64,000 bases of DNA from Eubacterium sp. MSJ-33 (GCF_022174665.1 NZ_CP076562.1:2496525-2560524), one strand, 5' to 3'. Shown: positions 7,988 through 17,942, counted from the stretch's first letter. The notes: a model not told the origin generated them from the sequence alone. Made by a program: numbers and translations.

Positions 7988-8947
7988 ATGAAAGAGATTA
8001 AAATATTTCTGAAATATATGATAGCATGCCTGCTCATTGCATTATTTCTGGCGGGATGTGCAACTGTGGAGATGTCACAGAACGAAACAACTGCGACAAC
8101 TACAGAAGTGCAGGCAGATATTCCTGCTTACAATGGAATGCCGTATATTCAGCTTGAGAATAATATGCCGGATTTTTCGGATGAAGAAAAGACGGATACA
8201 GAGGCATTTGAGATATATAGCGATCTGGATTCGCTTGGGCGCTGCGGGCAGGCGTATGCAAATATCTGCTTGGAACTGCAGCCGACAGAACCGCGGGGAG
8301 AGATTGGCGATGTACGGCCAAGCGGTTGGCATACGGTGAAGTACAATGCTGTCATCGATGGAAATTACCTATATAACCGCTGTCATTTGATCGCATATTG
8401 TCTGGCAGGTGAGAATGCGAATGAGAAGAATCTGATTACGGGAACATGTTACCTGAATATAGAAGGAATGCTTCCGTTTGAACAAAAAGTAGACGCGTAT
8501 GTAAAGGGAACGGGAAATCATGTATTGTACCGCGTGACGCCGGTGTTTGATGGAGATAATCTGGTTGCTTCCGGCGTGGAGATGGAAGGATGGTCGGTCG
8601 AAGACGATGGAGCAGGAATCTGTTTTCATGTGTTTTGCTATAATGTACAGCCGGGAATTGGGATTGACTATGCGGATGGAGCGAGCCAGGAATTAGTAGG
8701 TGAAGAAAATGTGGATACGCAGGCGGAAAACACTGTACAGGAAGTGGAACCAGAGAGAAATATTGATGCAGAACAGGCAGATGACGAGAAGCAGACGTAT
8801 ATTTTAAATACAAACACGAAGAAGATTCATCTGCCAACCTGCTCCAGTGTCGATCAGATGAAAGAAACGAACAGACAGACTTATGAGGGAACTTTGGAGG
8901 AACTGAAAAATATGGGGTACTCGCCCTGTAAACGGTGTAATCCTTAA
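7988..8947 (+). CDS. Lipoprotein DNA/RNA non-specific endonuclease
   Basis: A 319-residue exported nuclease. The start at 7988 is chosen because it puts a normal lipoprotein signal at the front (hydrophobic core, lipobox LAGC) behind GGAAGGAA. An upstream in-frame ATG at 7940 would bury the signal. The nuclease core has the HNH-like beta-beta-metal motif with probable catalytic His133 (YNRCHLIAYCL) and the downstream Asn (EKNLITGTCYLN). An acidic linker leads to a C-terminal domain with paired Cys (LPTCSSVDQMK, CKRCNP), like the small Ada-type metal-binding domain often attached to exported nucleases. The likely role is DNA degradation or DNA entry at the cell surface. Confidence 0.8.
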   Translation: MKEIKIFLKYMIACLLIALFLAGCATVEMSQNETTATTTEVQADIPAYNGMPYIQLENNMPDFSDEEKTDTEAFEIYSDLDSLGRCGQAYANICLELQPTEPRGEIGDVRPSGWHTVKYNAVIDGNYLYNRCHLIAYCLAGENANEKNLITGTCYLNIEGMLPFEQKVDAYVKGTGNHVLYRVTPVFDGDNLVASGVEMEGWSVEDDGAGICFHVFCYNVQPGIGIDYADGASQELVGEENVDTQAENTVQEVEPERNIDAEQADDEKQTYILNTNTKKIHLPTCSSVDQMKETNRQTYEGTLEELKNMGYSPCKRCNP

Positions 8948-9014
8948 TTTGGATATGATGAGTATTGAACGAATGGAATCCGCACATATCAGATGAAAAC
9001 AATGCTTAAACTGG

Positions 9015-9043
9015 TTGTTGCGGAAAACAAGCCATGCTATAAT
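9015..9043 (+). promoter_or_regulatory. Sigma-A-type promoter for aroA
   Basis: TTGTTG (9015-9020), a 17-base spacer and TATAAT (9038-9043), with the extended -10 TGC just before it. It lies about 48 bases upstream of the aroA start. Confidence 0.6.
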
Positions 9044-9090
9044 GATATAGATTTTTACATTAAATGGAACATGCAGAAAGAGAGAATGCC

Positions 9091-10371
9091 ATGAAATTAT
9101 CAAGACTACATGGACTTTCCGGGGAAGTGACGGTGCCGGGTGACAAGTCCATTTCACACAGAAGTATTATGCTTGGATCGATTGCGAAGGGAAACACAGA
9201 GGTGGAAGGATTCCTGCAGGGTGCGGATTGCTTATCTTCTATCGCCTGTTTTCGCAAGATGGGTGTTGAGATAGAGAATAATGGAGACAAAGTGCTGGTG
9301 CATGGCAGAGGTTTGCATGGACTCACAGTACCGGATTCTATTCTGGATGTTGGAAACAGTGGAACGACAACACGTCTGATGTCCGGGATTCTTGCGGCAC
9401 AGCCGTTTGTATCAACGGTGAATGGCGATGCATCGATACAGAAAAGACCAATGCGGCGTATCATCGTTCCCTTGTCACAGATGGGGGCAGATATTCGAAG
9501 CTTGTATGGAAACGATTGTACGCCGCTTGAAATTCATGGAACAAGCCTGCATGGAATCCATTATGATTCACCGGTTGCTTCCGCACAGGTGAAATCTGCA
9601 ATCCTGTTTGCGGGACTTTATGCGGATGGAGAAACGTCAGTGACAGAACCGGAAGTGAGCCGGAATCATACAGAGCTGATGTTTGAAGAATTTGGGGTTG
9701 ACATCCATACAGAAGGAAAGACGGTATATGTAAAACCGGCGGAAGAACTGTATGCGAAAAAAGTAATCGTGCCAGGTGATATTTCATCTGCAACATATTT
9801 TCTGGTGGCAGCAGCGATTACCCCGAATAGCTGTGTGACTGTACGGAATGTTGGAATCAACCCAACACGGGATGGTATCTTGCGTGTGCTTTCGGACATG
9901 GGAGCGGATGTGACTGTGGAAAAGACATCTGGAGAGATTGGAGAGCCAACCGCGGATGTGACGGTTCGGACATCGAATCTGAAAGGGTGTGTCGTTGGCG
10001 GGGAAGTGATTCCGACTTTGATTGATGAGATTCCGGCGATTGCGATTCTTGCATGTTTTGCGGGTGGTGAAACAATTATCAAAGATGCGGCAGAACTGAA
10101 AGTAAAAGAATCCAACCGGATTGATGTCATGGTAGAAAATCTGAAGAAGATGGGCGCGGACATCGAGGCAACGGAAGATGGCATGATCATCCACGGTGGA
10201 AAATCACTTCATGGAGCTGTGATTGACAGTCATCTGGATCATCGGGTTGCAATGAGTTTTGCGATTGCAGCGATGAATGCAGATGGAGACACAGAGATTA
10301 CCGGTGCAGAGTGTGTGGATATTTCATATCCGGGATTTTACGAAGATATGAAGAGTCTTGCGAAACGGTAA
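9091..10371 (+). CDS. aroA: 3-phosphoshikimate 1-carboxyvinyltransferase (EPSP synthase)
   Basis: A 426-residue enzyme that joins phosphoenolpyruvate and shikimate 3-phosphate in the chorismate pathway; cytoplasmic. The start at 9091 puts the family opening near the N-terminus (LSGEVTVPGDKSISHRS, phosphate-binding Lys and Arg). Further signatures are GNSGTTTRLMSG, SAQVKSAILFAGL and, near the end, KESNRIDVM and DHRVAMSFAIA. The length is normal. It has its own promoter and a downstream terminator and stands apart from other aromatic-pathway genes in this window. Confidence 0.96.
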   Translation: MKLSRLHGLSGEVTVPGDKSISHRSIMLGSIAKGNTEVEGFLQGADCLSSIACFRKMGVEIENNGDKVLVHGRGLHGLTVPDSILDVGNSGTTTRLMSGILAAQPFVSTVNGDASIQKRPMRRIIVPLSQMGADIRSLYGNDCTPLEIHGTSLHGIHYDSPVASAQVKSAILFAGLYADGETSVTEPEVSRNHTELMFEEFGVDIHTEGKTVYVKPAEELYAKKVIVPGDISSATYFLVAAAITPNSCVTVRNVGINPTRDGILRVLSDMGADVTVEKTSGEIGEPTADVTVRTSNLKGCVVGGEVIPTLIDEIPAIAILACFAGGETIIKDAAELKVKESNRIDVMVENLKKMGADIEATEDGMIIHGGKSLHGAVIDSHLDHRVAMSFAIAAMNADGDTEITGAECVDISYPGFYEDMKSLAKR

Positions 10372-10416
10372 GCTGTTTTGGAAGCTACGGAATAATTACA
10401 ATACATAAATAAAACA

Positions 10417-10453
10417 AAAAAGTTCGATGTATGAAATCATCATCGAACTTTTT
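10417..10453. terminator. Bidirectional terminator between aroA and the next gene
   Basis: AAAAGTTCGATG pairs with CATCGAACTTTT, with A-runs on the left and T-runs on the right. It can end both aroA (plus) and the convergent minus-strand gene. Confidence 0.85.
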
Positions 10454-10518
10454 GTTTTTCATAGGGATGCCGGTTACAAATCAATGTTATAAAGCATCAA
10501 TCCTATTGTTGTCAGAGA

Positions 10519-10869
10519 TTACTCGGCATCAGTATCCTCAGCCTTTGCCTCAGATGGTTCTTCACTGGCTGCATCCTCGGATTTCTCTGAATCGTCTGAA
10601 TTGATCGTTACGTAATCGCGATTGGCATCTTCCATTTCCAAATCGAGATCATCGGCGAACAGATCATCTTCTTCGATATCATCTTCGTTGTCAAAGATCT
10701 TTGGCATCTTATCCTTGATTGTTGTCTTTACTTTGTTGATCTTCTCATCAACATTGTTATCCTGATATACTTTTGATTCTCTGATTTTGTCTTTGAACGC
10801 ATAGCACAGACCGCCAACTGCTGCGGCTGCAATTGAAAATTTTACGACACCTTTAAAAAACTTACCCAT
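10519..10869 (-). CDS. Small membrane-anchored acidic protein, unknown function
   Basis: A 116-residue protein. One short hydrophobic segment near the N-terminus (VKFSIAAAAVGGLCYAF) is followed by a basic stretch and then an extremely acidic tail rich in Asp, Glu and Ser. AGGAGAAT lies upstream of the start on the minus strand. It resembles small Lachnospiraceae proteins without assigned function. It is monocistronic, convergent with aroA. Confidence 0.6.
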   Translation of the reverse strand: MGKFFKGVVKFSIAAAAVGGLCYAFKDKIRESKVYQDNNVDEKINKVKTTIKDKMPKIFDNEDDIEEDDLFADDLDLEMEDANRDYVTINSDDSEKSEDAASEEPSEAKAEDTDAE

Positions 10870-11057
10870 GTCTGATTCTCCTTTTCCATAATTATCTATA
10901 TTTTACCACGATTATATACAGACTATTCTAATACAAGCAATAATAAAAATCAAATAGAAATATACGCTTCACAGAAAGTTTAGAATTATTTCTTTGCCTT
11001 GTATTGTTGGATATGGTAGACTAGATTTTAGTAAAAATGACCGGAGGGTATAACAAG

Positions 11058-11273
11058 ATGAATAATTTAAAAGAAACCGAAAAAAATTTTCTTACATGTG
11101 CGGTTTTGATCGGGTTAGTCGGAATAGCTTTGATGTTCTTAGGTCAAACTACATTGGGGATCCTGAGTATCGTAGCCGCTGTGGCGTTTGTAGTTGTTGC
11201 AATTCGTATGATCGCGGTTAGAAAAAAAGAAGAGGATGAGGAAGAAAATAGTGATGAAAACAGTAATAAATGA
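11058..11273 (+). CDS. Small two-helix membrane protein
   Basis: A 71-residue protein. The start at 11058 follows GGAGGG. Two hydrophobic helices (CAVLIGLVGIALMFLG and ILSIVAAVAFVVVAIRMI) precede a short charged tail. Its stop lies inside the first codons of the MutS-like gene (20-base overlap), so the two are probably co-translated. No family recognised. The coupling suggests a membrane partner of the MutS-like ATPase. Confidence 0.6.
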   Translation: MNNLKETEKNFLTCAVLIGLVGIALMFLGQTTLGILSIVAAVAFVVVAIRMIAVRKKEEDEEENSDENSNK

Positions 11274-13077
11274 GAACCGAAAACTATTTGAACAGTGGAC
11301 GCTCGATTATCAAAAGCAAAAAGAAGAAGCAAATCGCTTGTATTCCCATATTTCCACGTTTCGAATTCTGACATTTCTGATAGGAGCGGTGGCGTTAATC
11401 ATTGGTATAACAGAAAAAGAAAAAAACTATGCAATGATTCTGGCGGTTGTTGGCGGATTGTTTCTGATAGGTTTTTTAGTGCTTGTCAAGTGGCACAGTG
11501 CTGTGGCACAGCGGCAGCAGATGCTGGATGAAAAATGGGAAGTCTGCCAGAGATACTGTAATCGGTATACGGATGGCTGGCGCAAGTTTGACGAGAAAGG
11601 TACAGTGTATCTGCGGGAGAATGATTGTGTTGCGGCAGATATAGATTTGCTGGGCGATAACTCTCTGTATCAGATGCTTTCAGTCTGTCATACAGATAAG
11701 GGAAAACGGTTGTTTGCAGATCGTCTGACTACAAGATATATGGAACCGGATGTGCGCGAACAACGGCATGAGGCGATCGCGGAACTTACGGGGAAACCGG
11801 AATTTGCGGTGGAATTTGAAACTGCCGGTCGCAGGCTGGAGGCGGAGAAAGAAAAATTCGATGCAGAAGCATTTGAGAGCTTTTGCGCGGATCAGACAAA
11901 AGGGACACTTTCGGCGTTTGTACATGTTCTTCGGATTGTGCTTCCGTTATGTGAGACTGGCAGTTTGATTTTATTCCTGATTGGCAAAATCTCTTATGGA
12001 TACCCATTGGTAGGTTTTTTGGCATTATTAATACTTTCCTGGCTGACGAGATTTATGACCGATGCGGTGATTCAACCGGTGTATTATGCCGGAGCTGTGA
12101 GTGGTGCATATGAGTCGATGCTTTCACTGATAGCACAACAGGAGTTTCGGAGTGCGCTTCTTGCGGATATGAGAGTCTGTGCCGGGGGCGAGAATGGTGC
12201 GGTAAAGGCGTATCATAAGCTGAAGGCAATCGGTCAGGCATATAATATATCGTTCAATCCGTTGGTGCACCAGATTCTGTGTGGATTGCTGCTGTGGGAT
12301 TATCAGCTTGCGGCAGTTGTAACCGGTTGGAAAAAGAAATATGGACAGCAGGTCGCCGGATGTTCAGATATGATAGCAGGGTTGGAAGAATTGATGAGCT
12401 TTTCTGTGCTTGGTATGGTACGTGATACAGGGGACAGCGTGATCGAGTATGGAGCAAATCAGGTGAGTCTGGAAGGAACGAATCTCTATCATCCCCTGCT
12501 GATTCCGGAGCATGCCCGGGGAAATGATGTGACACTGACAGATGGAATTACGATTATTACAGGCTCAAATATGTCCGGTAAGACAACCTTTTTAAGAACT
12601 GTTGCGATAAATCTTGTCCTGGCATATCTGGGGGCTCCTGTCTGTGCGGAACATTTGCGGGCCTCGTATATGAGAATCTTTACATCTATGCGGGTGAAGG
12701 ATGATGTGGCGCATGGTATCTCCACATTTTATGCGGAGATTCTTCGTATCAAGGAGATGGCGGGATATCGGAAAGAAGGAAAACCAATGCTCTGCCTGAT
12801 TGATGAGATATTCAAAGGAACGAATTCGGCAGACAGGATCGTAGGTGCAAAGGAAGTTATCACAAAACTGGCAGGAACACAGTGTATGACAGTGGTATCA
12901 ACGCATGACTTTGAGCTTTGCAGCATTACCGATCAGAATCATACACCGGCAGTAAATTATCATTTTCAGGAATATTATGAGGGGGATGAACTGCGGTTTG
13001 ATTATAAAATCCGTGATGGAAGATGTACGACGACAAATGCACGGGCGATTCTGCGTATGGCTGGATTTGAAGTATAA
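11254..13077 (+). CDS. Membrane-associated MutS-like ATPase
   Basis: A 607-residue protein. The C-terminal MutS ATPase domain has Walker A GSNMSGKTT near residue 437, the segment ASYMRIFTSMRVKDD, Walker B LIDEIFKGTNS and the switch VSTHDFEL. The front half differs from MutS1/MutS2: two hydrophobic helices at about residues 29-72, a lever-like region, and another hydrophobic stretch at about 221-262. There is no mismatch-recognition domain and no Smr nuclease. The protein belongs to the poorly characterised MutS-related group with membrane segments, so classical mismatch repair is unlikely. It overlaps the preceding small membrane protein gene. The start at 11254 is preferred over 11236. Confidence 0.75.
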   Translation: MKTVINENRKLFEQWTLDYQKQKEEANRLYSHISTFRILTFLIGAVALIIGITEKEKNYAMILAVVGGLFLIGFLVLVKWHSAVAQRQQMLDEKWEVCQRYCNRYTDGWRKFDEKGTVYLRENDCVAADIDLLGDNSLYQMLSVCHTDKGKRLFADRLTTRYMEPDVREQRHEAIAELTGKPEFAVEFETAGRRLEAEKEKFDAEAFESFCADQTKGTLSAFVHVLRIVLPLCETGSLILFLIGKISYGYPLVGFLALLILSWLTRFMTDAVIQPVYYAGAVSGAYESMLSLIAQQEFRSALLADMRVCAGGENGAVKAYHKLKAIGQAYNISFNPLVHQILCGLLLWDYQLAAVVTGWKKKYGQQVAGCSDMIAGLEELMSFSVLGMVRDTGDSVIEYGANQVSLEGTNLYHPLLIPEHARGNDVTLTDGITIITGSNMSGKTTFLRTVAINLVLAYLGAPVCAEHLRASYMRIFTSMRVKDDVAHGISTFYAEILRIKEMAGYRKEGKPMLCLIDEIFKGTNSADRIVGAKEVITKLAGTQCMTVVSTHDFELCSITDQNHTPAVNYHFQEYYEGDELRFDYKIRDGRCTTTNARAILRMAGFEV

Positions 13078-13185
13078 TGCATTGGTGGATATTGTACATA
13101 ATTGATAAAAAAACGACTTGGTTTTGTCGAAAAAGCTTTGTTAATTATGCACAATGCTAATTATGAATTATTGACAAATCGAAGG

Positions 13186-13213
13186 TTGACTTTGCCTTGT
13201 ATTTTGTTATAAA
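13186..13213 (+). promoter_or_regulatory. Promoter of the 695-residue unknown gene
   Basis: TTGACT (13186-13191), 16 bases, TATAAA (13208-13213), about 40 bases before the start codon at 13253. Confidence 0.55.
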
Positions 13214-13252
13214 ATCGAAGTAGTGAAAATATTTACAAGGGGGTATATGGCG

Positions 13253-15340
13253 ATGGCATTACCAGCAAATATTACCGCAGGTTCTGACAGCAATGTCCTT
13301 ACAATTGCGGCATCAAATAACAAAGGACTGCTGATTCGTTTCCTGAATGAACAGGTCGAAGATGGGTTTTATGCATTGGTTATCGACTATCTGAAGGATA
13401 GTAATTTTGACCTGAAAAATATGATGGTAGACGATGATGTGAAAGCACAGTGTGCAAAGCTTTATGAGTTGGGTGAGTTCGTAGATACCAACATTAAAGC
13501 GACAGGAAGGTATGAGATTGAAGAGTGGATTGAACCGCTGTTCAAGTTTGTATATGGAGATATCGATCCGCTGGATGTGGATGCTCCAATCAGTACATCC
13601 GGTATTTATCGTTATAGTATTTGGCTGATTTACCTGTATCAGAGAGAGTGCTTTGGAGATGCAATGCGTTTGATCGGAGAGCGTATTGCTCCGTTGCTGA
13701 TTAATCTGAGCTATCAGATTTTAGAGGACGATGACAGACCAAAGAACTTTGATAAGGCAATCATGGGATACCTTGATCTGATTAATGTTATTATGGAGAT
13801 GGGGCTCCCTGCGGATGATACAAACTCAGATGCATACATGAACAACCTTGAAGTTCTGTTTGATTACGTAGTAGAAGATCCACATGTTGGAAATGATTAT
13901 AAGATTCAGTTTTCAATCGGACTGTTCAATGCTTATATCCATAACAAAGAATTCAGCAAGGCATTTGAATTCTATGGATTGAATGCAGAATACATTCCAA
14001 TCGACAACATGTCAGTTTACGAAAGCTTTAAGGAACTGATCCGCAACACGAACTCTGCAGCAGATACAACCGTATTGAGCAGAAGTGTTGTAAATGCGAT
14101 TTCCAAGCAGGAGATTTATAACAAGCGTATCGATACATTGATTACAGAGGTTTCGGCTTTTGTTCGTAAAGTGTATCTTTATATAGAGAATGAGCCAAAC
14201 ATGAAGAAGAATCTTCAGATTCTTGGAGCGGGTGCATCTCTGTCTGACAAGACAAATATCTTTGAAGGACTGTATGAATACAATCTTGTATTCCATGAGT
14301 GTGGAATCAAGGCGCTTGTAAATCAAGACAATTCAAACAAATCATGGGAAGAAAAGTATGAGATTCTGGAATTGCTCTATACAACATTGAATGTTATCTT
14401 TGATGGTTATAATGTATACGAGATTTCCAACAAGATTGAGCACCAGTATGTAGAGCTTACATGGATTGGTAATTATGTAAATGCAAATCCTTCTTTACTG
14501 AAGCTGTTCTTCAGTGTAAAAGAGAAGATCAAGGCATTTAAGGTTCGTAAGAATTCCATTCTTGAGAAGTCAAAGACGAATTATGAGATCAAGCAGATGA
14601 TTGATGATCGTCAGAAGGCATTGGTATTCATGACCGCGGAGGATATGATCACCAATGGATTGAATAGTGGCAAGATTAATATCATTAATAATAATTATGA
14701 TCCAAAGATTGCAGAGAAGCATTTGATTAAGACATATGCAGAGATAGTAGTTCCTGCCAAGTATAAGAAGGCAGAAGCACCGCAGACTGGAGGTAAATTC
14801 TTCGGTAAGAATTCAGGACCGGCAATGGATGCAGATCTGCAGAAGTTATTGTCTGATACAAAGATTGAAGAGATGCTCTTGAAGTCAGAGTGGCTCTGGT
14901 ATCAGTATGAAGATAAGGAAAATGATCAGCAGACAGCAGAGGAGGCCACCTATAGCGTTGTATGTCTGATTAAGGTTGTTGAGAAACTCCTGGATAGAAA
15001 GGGTGGCAGCTCTTCCCGTTCAGAGTCATCTCCGAATAAGAAGGTTATCATTACAAAGACTGGTAAGGTTATTGAATTGTCAGATGAAGGTGCACAGACA
15101 CAGAATAGTAATACAACCCTTCAGCCGACTGTTATCGAGAATCTGAACAATATTATTGTCACTTTGAAGGACAAGTCAGATGTCAATGTGAAGTATGTGC
15201 AGGCTTATGTCAATGACTGGTTGAATTCAGTTGTTGATGCGAAGCTGGATAAGAATTCCATGTTGCAGTTATATGAAGCAGAGGAACTTCGTAACAAGAC
15301 ATTGACCGTGATTAAGAAACTTCGTGCAGATCTTTTATAA
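13253..15340 (+). CDS. Large conserved-type protein of unknown function
   Basis: About 695 residues, starting MALPANITAGSDSN after AAGGGGG (an ATG two codons earlier is also possible). No signal peptide or membrane helix is seen. The sequence is predicted mostly helical, acidic in the first half and with a Ser-rich break at about residues 585-600 (GGSSSRSESSPNK). Codon usage is strongly biased and regular, suggesting good expression. I do not recognise a domain. It is monocistronic: its own promoter precedes it and a strong terminator follows, before uvrC. Confidence 0.75.
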   Translation: MALPANITAGSDSNVLTIAASNNKGLLIRFLNEQVEDGFYALVIDYLKDSNFDLKNMMVDDDVKAQCAKLYELGEFVDTNIKATGRYEIEEWIEPLFKFVYGDIDPLDVDAPISTSGIYRYSIWLIYLYQRECFGDAMRLIGERIAPLLINLSYQILEDDDRPKNFDKAIMGYLDLINVIMEMGLPADDTNSDAYMNNLEVLFDYVVEDPHVGNDYKIQFSIGLFNAYIHNKEFSKAFEFYGLNAEYIPIDNMSVYESFKELIRNTNSAADTTVLSRSVVNAISKQEIYNKRIDTLITEVSAFVRKVYLYIENEPNMKKNLQILGAGASLSDKTNIFEGLYEYNLVFHECGIKALVNQDNSNKSWEEKYEILELLYTTLNVIFDGYNVYEISNKIEHQYVELTWIGNYVNANPSLLKLFFSVKEKIKAFKVRKNSILEKSKTNYEIKQMIDDRQKALVFMTAEDMITNGLNSGKINIINNNYDPKIAEKHLIKTYAEIVVPAKYKKAEAPQTGGKFFGKNSGPAMDADLQKLLSDTKIEEMLLKSEWLWYQYEDKENDQQTAEEATYSVVCLIKVVEKLLDRKGGSSSRSESSPNKKVIITKTGKVIELSDEGAQTQNSNTTLQPTVIENLNNIIVTLKDKSDVNVKYVQAYVNDWLNSVVDAKLDKNSMLQLYEAEELRNKTLTVIKKLRADLL

Positions 15341-15372
15341 TCAGACCACAAAAAAACCTTTATTATAAAGCG

Positions 15373-15404
15373 GGAGGTATCTTATGGATACCTCCTAATT
15401 TTAT
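15373..15404 (+). terminator. Rho-independent terminator
   Basis: GGAGGTATC pairs with GATACCTCC over a five-base loop, followed by TAATTTTATT. It ends the 13253-15340 gene. Confidence 0.75.
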
Positions 15405-15440
15405 TCTGGATATCTTCACAGAATAGGAGTCAATCATAGT

Positions 15441-17330
15441 ATGGCAGAAAAAAGACAGAGAATCAATGTGAATATATATCGTGCCAGTCATAATGCCGAG
15501 GAGAGTCAGTATGTGTTTGACGTGGAGGAAGAACTGAAGAAGCTTCCGAAAAGTCCGGGTGTTTATATCATGCACAGTAAGAATGATGAAATTCTTTATG
15601 TTGGCAAAGCTATTAGTCTGCACAGCCGGGTACGGCAGTATTTTCAAACAGGACATGGGCATGGTGGCTCGGCGAAGATTGCGAAGATGGTCTCGCAGAT
15701 TGCTTACTTTGAATACATTGTAACAAATTCCGAAATGGAAGCACTGGTGCTTGAGTGTAATCTGATTAAAGAATATCGTCCCAAATATAATACGATGATG
15801 ACGGATGATAAAGGATATCCGTATATCCGTGTAACAGTGGAAGAAGCATTTCCGCGTTTTCTGTATAGTCATTCAATGAAACGTGATCATTCCAAGTATT
15901 TTGGACCCTATACGAATGCCCGGGCGGTCAAAGATATTTTGGATCTGATTAATAAGCTGTACCACCTTAGAACCTGTAATCGTAGACTGCCACAGGATAT
16001 CGGCAAAGATCGTCCGTGTCTGTATTATCAGATTGGACAGTGCAAAGCTCCGTGTGATGGCAAAATCAGTCAGGAGGAGTATGGGAAGCAGGTACAGGCG
16101 GCATTGTCTTTCTTGAATGGTAATTATAAGGAGATTTTTGCAGATCTGCAGGAGCAGATGAGAAACCAGGCAGAAGAAATGGAATTTGAGAAAGCGGCTG
16201 AGACGCGTGATCTGATTGAGAGTATCCGGCATATCGAGGACAAGCAGCAGATGAATAAGGCGTCCGGGGAAGACCGCGATGTAATCGCCTGTGCGTCAAA
16301 TGAAAAGGATATTGTCGTGACGGTATTTTTCGTTCGGGATGGCAAATTACTTGGACGTGAAAATCATCATATGAATGGAAACAGCAAAGAACGGTTGTCA
16401 GAGGTGTTAGCTGCATTTATCAAGCAGTTTTATTCTGGAACGCCGTATTTGCCGAAGGAGATTTTGGTGCCGGAGATTCCGGAGGAACAGGAAATACTGG
16501 AAGCCTATCTGAGTGAACGACGCGATTCGAAAGTGCAGATTGTCGTACCGCAGAAGGGGGATAAGAAGAAGATTCTGAATCTGGCGGCTGAGAATGCAAG
16601 ACTTGTGTTATCGCAGGATATGGAACGTGTCAGACGGCAGGAAAAACGCACGATTGGAGCAGCAAATGAGATTGCACAATTGCTCGGGATTCCTTCCGCA
16701 AACCGGATGGAAGCGTTTGATATCTCCAATATCTCCGGGGTGTTGGCTGTGGCATCCATGGTCGTGTTTGAACAGGGAAAACCGAAGAAAAACGCTTATC
16801 GGAAGTTTCGCTTGCGGACTGTAACGGGACCGGATGATTATGCATCTATGAAGGAAGTGCTATCGCGGCGGTTCACCGATGAACGGATGGATGTCCTGCC
16901 GGATGTGATTATGATGGATGGTGGCAAAGGACAGGTGAATGTGGCACTTATGGTGCTGGACAGCCTAGGACTTGATATACCGGTCTGCGGTATGGTAAAA
17001 GATGATAATCACCGGACGAGGGGATTATATTATAATAATGCGGAGGTGCAATTCCCGAAGGGGAGTGAAGCAATGTTGATGGTTACAGCGTTGCAGGACG
17101 AAGCACACCGGTTCGCAATCGAATATCATCGGCAGCTTCGCAGTAAAAATCAGGTGCATTCGGTGCTTGATGAGATACCGGGTGTGGGAGAAAACCGCCG
17201 GAAACAGTTACTCAAATATTTTGGCGAGATTCGTAAAATCAAGGAAGCAACGGTAGGTGAACTGGCAGAAGTACCGGGAATCCCGGAATCCATTGCAAAA
17301 AATGTGTATGCTTTTTTTCACACCGAATAA
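15441..17330 (+). CDS. uvrC: Excinuclease ABC subunit C
   Basis: A 629-residue nuclease of nucleotide excision repair that makes both incisions around a lesion after UvrAB loading. The N-terminal GIY-YIG domain (GVYIMHSKNDEILYVGKA) occupies about residues 35-115. A Cys-containing segment follows (CLYYQIGQCKAPCDG), then a UVR motif (MEFEKAAETRDLIESI), the RNase H-like domain (MEAFDISNISG; DVIMMDGGKGQ; QDEAHRFAI) and the C-terminal helix-hairpin-helix pair (IPGVGENRRKQLLKYF, VPGIPESIAKNVY). Full length. It is followed by the yqeG gene after 73 bases. Confidence 0.97.
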   Translation: MAEKRQRINVNIYRASHNAEESQYVFDVEEELKKLPKSPGVYIMHSKNDEILYVGKAISLHSRVRQYFQTGHGHGGSAKIAKMVSQIAYFEYIVTNSEMEALVLECNLIKEYRPKYNTMMTDDKGYPYIRVTVEEAFPRFLYSHSMKRDHSKYFGPYTNARAVKDILDLINKLYHLRTCNRRLPQDIGKDRPCLYYQIGQCKAPCDGKISQEEYGKQVQAALSFLNGNYKEIFADLQEQMRNQAEEMEFEKAAETRDLIESIRHIEDKQQMNKASGEDRDVIACASNEKDIVVTVFFVRDGKLLGRENHHMNGNSKERLSEVLAAFIKQFYSGTPYLPKEILVPEIPEEQEILEAYLSERRDSKVQIVVPQKGDKKKILNLAAENARLVLSQDMERVRRQEKRTIGAANEIAQLLGIPSANRMEAFDISNISGVLAVASMVVFEQGKPKKNAYRKFRLRTVTGPDDYASMKEVLSRRFTDERMDVLPDVIMMDGGKGQVNVALMVLDSLGLDIPVCGMVKDDNHRTRGLYYNNAEVQFPKGSEAMLMVTALQDEAHRFAIEYHRQLRSKNQVHSVLDEIPGVGENRRKQLLKYFGEIRKIKEATVGELAEVPGIPESIAKNVYAFFHTE

Positions 17331-17403
17331 AAGACAACAACCGTCTGTGTGAAAGCAAGTGTACGGAATGATAGAGGATGACTATAAAACAGGAGAATAA
17401 CAG

Positions 17404-17916
17404 ATGTTTCATAAATTTTTTCCAAATGAATATTACGACAGTACCTATCATATAGACTTTCAGGAATTTTATGATAAAGGGTATCGGGCGGTGTTATTTG
17501 ACGTGGATAATACTCTGGTAGAACATGATGCGCCAGCCAATAAAAAAGCAATCGCACTGATAAAGCAGTTAAAGTCGATAGGGTATGGTGTTTGCTTTGT
17601 ATCCAATAATGATGAAGTACGTGTGAAGTCTTTCAATGATCAGGTAGGGGCAACGTACGTATATAAAGCCGGAAAACCATCTGCGAAAGGATACGTTCAG
17701 GCGATGAAGAAACTGGGAACCAACCCAACAAATACCCTCTTTGTCGGTGATCAGATCTTTACGGATATCTGGGGTGCGAACAATGCGAAGCTTTACAGTA
17801 TTTTGGTACAACCGATTGCGAAACACGAGGAGATACAGATTGTGTTAAAACGTATTCCTGAGAAATGGGTTTTGCATAGATATCTGAAAAAACATACATT
17901 GCAGACTGGCAAGTAA
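17404..17916 (+). CDS. yqeG: YqeG-family HAD phosphatase
   Basis: A 170-residue HAD subfamily IIIA phosphatase. Motif I DVDNTLVEHD carries the nucleophile and acid-base Asp pair, motif II is FVSNN, and motif III/IV is FVGDQIFTDIWGAN. The start follows CAGGAGAAT. In many Bacillota the gene neighbours yqeH and other ribosome or aromatic genes; here it follows uvrC and ends at a strong terminator. The substrate is not established. Confidence 0.88.
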   Translation: MFHKFFPNEYYDSTYHIDFQEFYDKGYRAVLFDVDNTLVEHDAPANKKAIALIKQLKSIGYGVCFVSNNDEVRVKSFNDQVGATYVYKAGKPSAKGYVQAMKKLGTNPTNTLFVGDQIFTDIWGANNAKLYSILVQPIAKHEEIQIVLKRIPEKWVLHRYLKKHTLQTGK

Positions 17917-17942
17917 ATAAATTTCTGAATTATATACAAAAA

